A stretch of DNA of 6,784 bases from an uncultured Lachnospira sp. (lineage in GTDB: Bacteria; Bacillota; Clostridia; Lachnospirales; Lachnospiraceae), in NCBI GenBank assembly GCA_947306285.1, contig CAMZGB010000052.1, forward strand, positions 1 to 6,784. The letters run 5' to 3'. How positions within the stretch are numbered: position 1 is the first letter of the stretch; every line of letters starts with the position of its first letter. The notes beneath the pieces were generated by a model that did not search any database, was not told where the DNA came from, and saw nothing but the letters and a program-made list of their open reading frames with translations. Below are positions 4,482 to 6,784 of the stretch, one piece after another. Made by a program: the position numbers and the translations under genes.

Positions 4482-6784
4482 TTATAAATCAAATATACTT
4501 AATTGACTATCTTCCTTCATTCCTTCCAATAGCCCAAGTTTAGTCATAGTTTCCATTACAGTCTTGTTAACACCACACTTCTCAGCCATTTCCTTCTTTG
4601 ATTCAAATGGTCCGTCCATCTGTGCAATCACTTCTTCTAACTGTTCAGCCGCTTTATCACCCATGCCTTCGATACTATCAAGTGAAGGCATTATCTTTCC
4701 ATCAATGATTTGGAAGTCATGTGCTTTAGCTTTATAGATGTCTAATGGTAAGAACTCAAAACCACGAGCATACATTTCTTGTACTACTCTCATATCAGAG
4801 TAAGTAGCATCGTCTTTTGGCTGTGCAGTCTTGCTGTCGATTCTGTTTTTAACTTGATCAAATTCCATCTCAAGTTTCTGTGGTCCCTGGCACATTGTCT
4901 CGTAGTTGAACTGCTTTGCACGAATTCCGAAGAATGCTGCATAGTATGCAAGCGGATGATAAACTTTGTACCAAGCAACACGTAAAGCCATCATAATGTA
5001 AGCTGCCGCGTGAGCTTTAGGGAACATATATGAAATCTTCTTACAAGACCATATATACCACTCTGGCACATCATTATCTCGCATGATTTTTTCTTCGTCT
5101 ATCTCTTCTTCTCCATCCTTACTATAGTATGTGAGAAGTCCCTTTCCTTTTCGAACATGCTCCATTATCTCAAAACTGATCAATGGATCAATTCCCTTGT
5201 CCATCAAATAAACCATGATATCATCACGCGTACAAATGGCCGAAGAAATCGTACATCTTCCATCTTTAATAAGAAGTTGTGCATTTCCTAACCACACGTC
5301 TGCACCATGTGACAAACCTGCCAACCGAACGAGATCCGCGAACTTAGTTGGCTTCGTATCCACAATCATTTGAATAACAAAGTCTGTTCCTAGTTCTGGA
5401 AGTCCAAGCGAACCTGTTGGACATCCACCAATATCGTTCGGTGTGATTCCTAATGCTTTTGGACTTTCAAACAACGACATTACCTTTGGATCGTCAAAAG
5501 GAACGTCTTTTCGTACGTCTGTATCTGTGTATTTTTCTAAACGACGAATCATGGTTGGATCGTCGTGTCCTAGTTCATCAAGTTTTAGTAAGTTACTATC
5601 AATCGCATGGTACTCGAAATGAGTTGTGATAACATCAGTGTTCATATCGTTTGCAGGTTTTTGAATTGGTGTAAAGTCATATATCTCTTTGTCTCGAGGA
5701 ACGATAACAATTCCACCTGGATGCTGACCAGTAGTTTTACGAATACCAGTTAGTTTTCCTTTTATTCTCTCAATCTCAGCCTTACGCTTCTGCTCACCAT
5801 GCTCCTCGTAATATTTCATTACATAACCAAAAGCGTTTTTATCTGCAAGACCAGAGATTGTTCCTGCTCTAAATGTATTACCTTTACCGAACATCTCCTC
5901 AGTGTATGCGTGGGCTCTAGCTTGGTAGTCTCCGGAGAAGTTAAGGTCAATATCAGGCTCTTTGTTTCCGCCGAAGCCTAAGAATGTCTCAAACGGAATC
6001 TCAAGTCCGTCTTTTTTCATCTTTTCGCCACAGTGTGGACAAATGCCGTCTGGCAAGTCAAATCCCACACCACCGTTGCGGCGAATTTCAACAATATGTC
6101 CCTGAAGTTTTTCAACTTGTGCCTTGTCGACATCGCCCGATGAAGAATATTCATTCTCAAACACTGATGTGCGACAATGCTCACAGTAATAATGTGGTGG
6201 CAATGGATTACACTCAGTGATACTAGACATTGTGGCTGCAAACGATGAACCAACAGAACCACGAGATCCTACCAAGTATCCATCTTCTACAGATTTTGTC
6301 ACAAGTTTTTGAGCCATTATGTACATAACGGCATATCCATTACCGATGATTGAGTTAAGTTCAACATCCAAACGTTCTTTAACAATGCTTGGAAGTTCGT
6401 CGCCGTACATCTCATGCGCTTTCTTGTAGCACATCTCACGCAAGTTCTCCTCTGAGTTCTCAAGAACCGGAGGGCACTTGTCTGGATGAATTGGAGAGAT
6501 GTTCTCAATCATATCTGCAATCTTGTTTGTATTTGTGATAACCACTTCTTCTGCCACATCTGAGCCCAAGTACTCGAATTCATCTAGCATCTCCTCAGTT
6601 GTGCGAAGATAAATTGGTGGTTGATCATCCGCATCAGAATAACCCTGACCATGCTGAATGATTCTTCTAATCAACTCATCCTCTGGGTCAAGGAAATGAA
6701 CATCACAAGTGGCAACAGTCATCTTGCCAACTTTCTTTCCTAATTTATATATCTTCTTATTAATCTCTTCTAAATCTTTTTTAG
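4482..6784 (-). CDS. polC: DNA polymerase III PolC-type, C-terminal half (runs off right edge)
   Basis: PolC is the replicative DNA polymerase of low-G+C Gram-positives. The 766 visible residues continue upstream without a stop to the window edge (the frame reads LGKKVGKMTVATCDVHFLDPED, broken here only by a Met at 6722), so that Met is internal and roughly half the protein is missing. Motifs in order: end of the PHP domain (VATCDVHFLDPEDE), GSRGSVGSSF (6266-6237), a zinc-binding CEHC...CPHC set (6185-6030), catalytic PDIDLNF aspartates (about 5954-5946), the TTGQHPGGIVIVP motif (about 5732-5694), the third catalytic Asp in KLDELGHDDP (5579-5577), a helix-hairpin-helix-like SIEGMGDKAAEQL segment, and the C-terminal QLSIFDL, a beta-clamp-binding motif. 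TAA is at 4484-4482. Only a weak AT-only hairpin follows, so some transcripts may continue into the small peptide locus. Confidence 0.98.
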   Translation of the reverse strand, partial: KKDLEEINKKIYKLGKKVGKMTVATCDVHFLDPEDELIRRIIQHGQGYSDADDQPPIYLRTTEEMLDEFEYLGSDVAEEVVITNTNKIADMIENISPIHPDKCPPVLENSEENLREMCYKKAHEMYGDELPSIVKERLDVELNSIIGNGYAVMYIMAQKLVTKSVEDGYLVGSRGSVGSSFAATMSSITECNPLPPHYYCEHCRTSVFENEYSSSGDVDKAQVEKLQGHIVEIRRNGGVGFDLPDGICPHCGEKMKKDGLEIPFETFLGFGGNKEPDIDLNFSGDYQARAHAYTEEMFGKGNTFRAGTISGLADKNAFGYVMKYYEEHGEQKRKAEIERIKGKLTGIRKTTGQHPGGIVIVPRDKEIYDFTPIQKPANDMNTDVITTHFEYHAIDSNLLKLDELGHDDPTMIRRLEKYTDTDVRKDVPFDDPKVMSLFESPKALGITPNDIGGCPTGSLGLPELGTDFVIQMIVDTKPTKFADLVRLAGLSHGADVWLGNAQLLIKDGRCTISSAICTRDDIMVYLMDKGIDPLISFEIMEHVRKGKGLLTYYSKDGEEEIDEEKIMRDNDVPEWYIWSCKKISYMFPKAHAAAYIMMALRVAWYKVYHPLAYYAAFFGIRAKQFNYETMCQGPQKLEMEFDQVKNRIDSKTAQPKDDATYSDMRVVQEMYARGFEFLPLDIYKAKAHDFQIIDGKIMPSLDSIEGMGDKAAEQLEEVIAQMDGPFESKKEMAEKCGVNKTVMETMTKLGLLEGMKEDSQLSIFDL

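Noticed and set aside
4476..4492. AT-only hairpin just at the end of polC as an intrinsic terminator
   Set aside because: The stem is about 5 bp of A-T with one G-C pair and lacks a proper T-run, too weak to call a terminator.
6720..6722. ATG at 6722 as the start of a 746-residue polymerase
   Set aside because: The frame continues upstream with typical PolC sequence (LGKKVGK before the Met) to the window edge, so this Met is internal and the gene is truncated by the window, not short.

Overview
The window looks like the chromosome of a low-G+C, Gram-positive anaerobe. It encodes a C-family replicative polymerase of the Firmicutes type (PolC), a NusA without the proteobacterial C-terminal acidic repeats, and strong Shine-Dalgarno sequences with AT-rich spacers. 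The overall flavour is Clostridia, most likely Lachnospiraceae (Butyrivibrio/Pseudobutyrivibrio/Agathobacter-like). That placement is inference from protein style only. All protein genes run on the minus strand; one tRNA gene and one proposed small RNA run on the plus strand.

Read in the direction of transcription (high to low coordinates), the window opens with the C-terminal half of polC (6784-4482), which ends in a beta-clamp-binding tail. A 359-base interval (4123-4481) follows. It is not empty: it holds a 26-residue hydrophobic peptide gene with a very strong ribosome binding site, its own sigma-A-like promoter, a GC-rich hairpin terminator usable from both sides, a convergent plus-strand promoter, and two arms of a long inverted repeat that fall at the 5' ends of the two convergent transcripts. 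This is the layout of a type I toxin-antitoxin locus and is the main discovery candidate. Next come a small nitroreductase (3643-4122) and a plus-strand tRNA-Glu(CUC) gene, separated by one terminator serving both strands. After these is a short-chain dehydrogenase/reductase (2649-3464) whose catalytic Tyr and Lys are replaced by His and Gln.

The last block is the rimP-nusA-infB translation/transcription operon (2422 to beyond base 1). It has a perfect-consensus promoter (TTGACA, 17 bp, TATAAT) placed immediately after the SDR stop codon. Its leader of about 188 nt consists almost entirely of stacked hairpins bounded by an 8-bp direct repeat, so it is either a cis-regulatory RNA or an inserted palindromic element. 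nusA carries a long Asp/Glu/Tyr tail and is followed directly by infB, without the ylxR and ylxQ genes usually found between them in Firmicutes. infB runs off the left edge within its Lys/Glu-rich linker.

RimP (30S maturation), NusA (elongation/termination/antitermination) and IF-2 (initiation) form a conserved co-regulated unit. The polC, nitroreductase and SDR genes appear to be independent neighbours.
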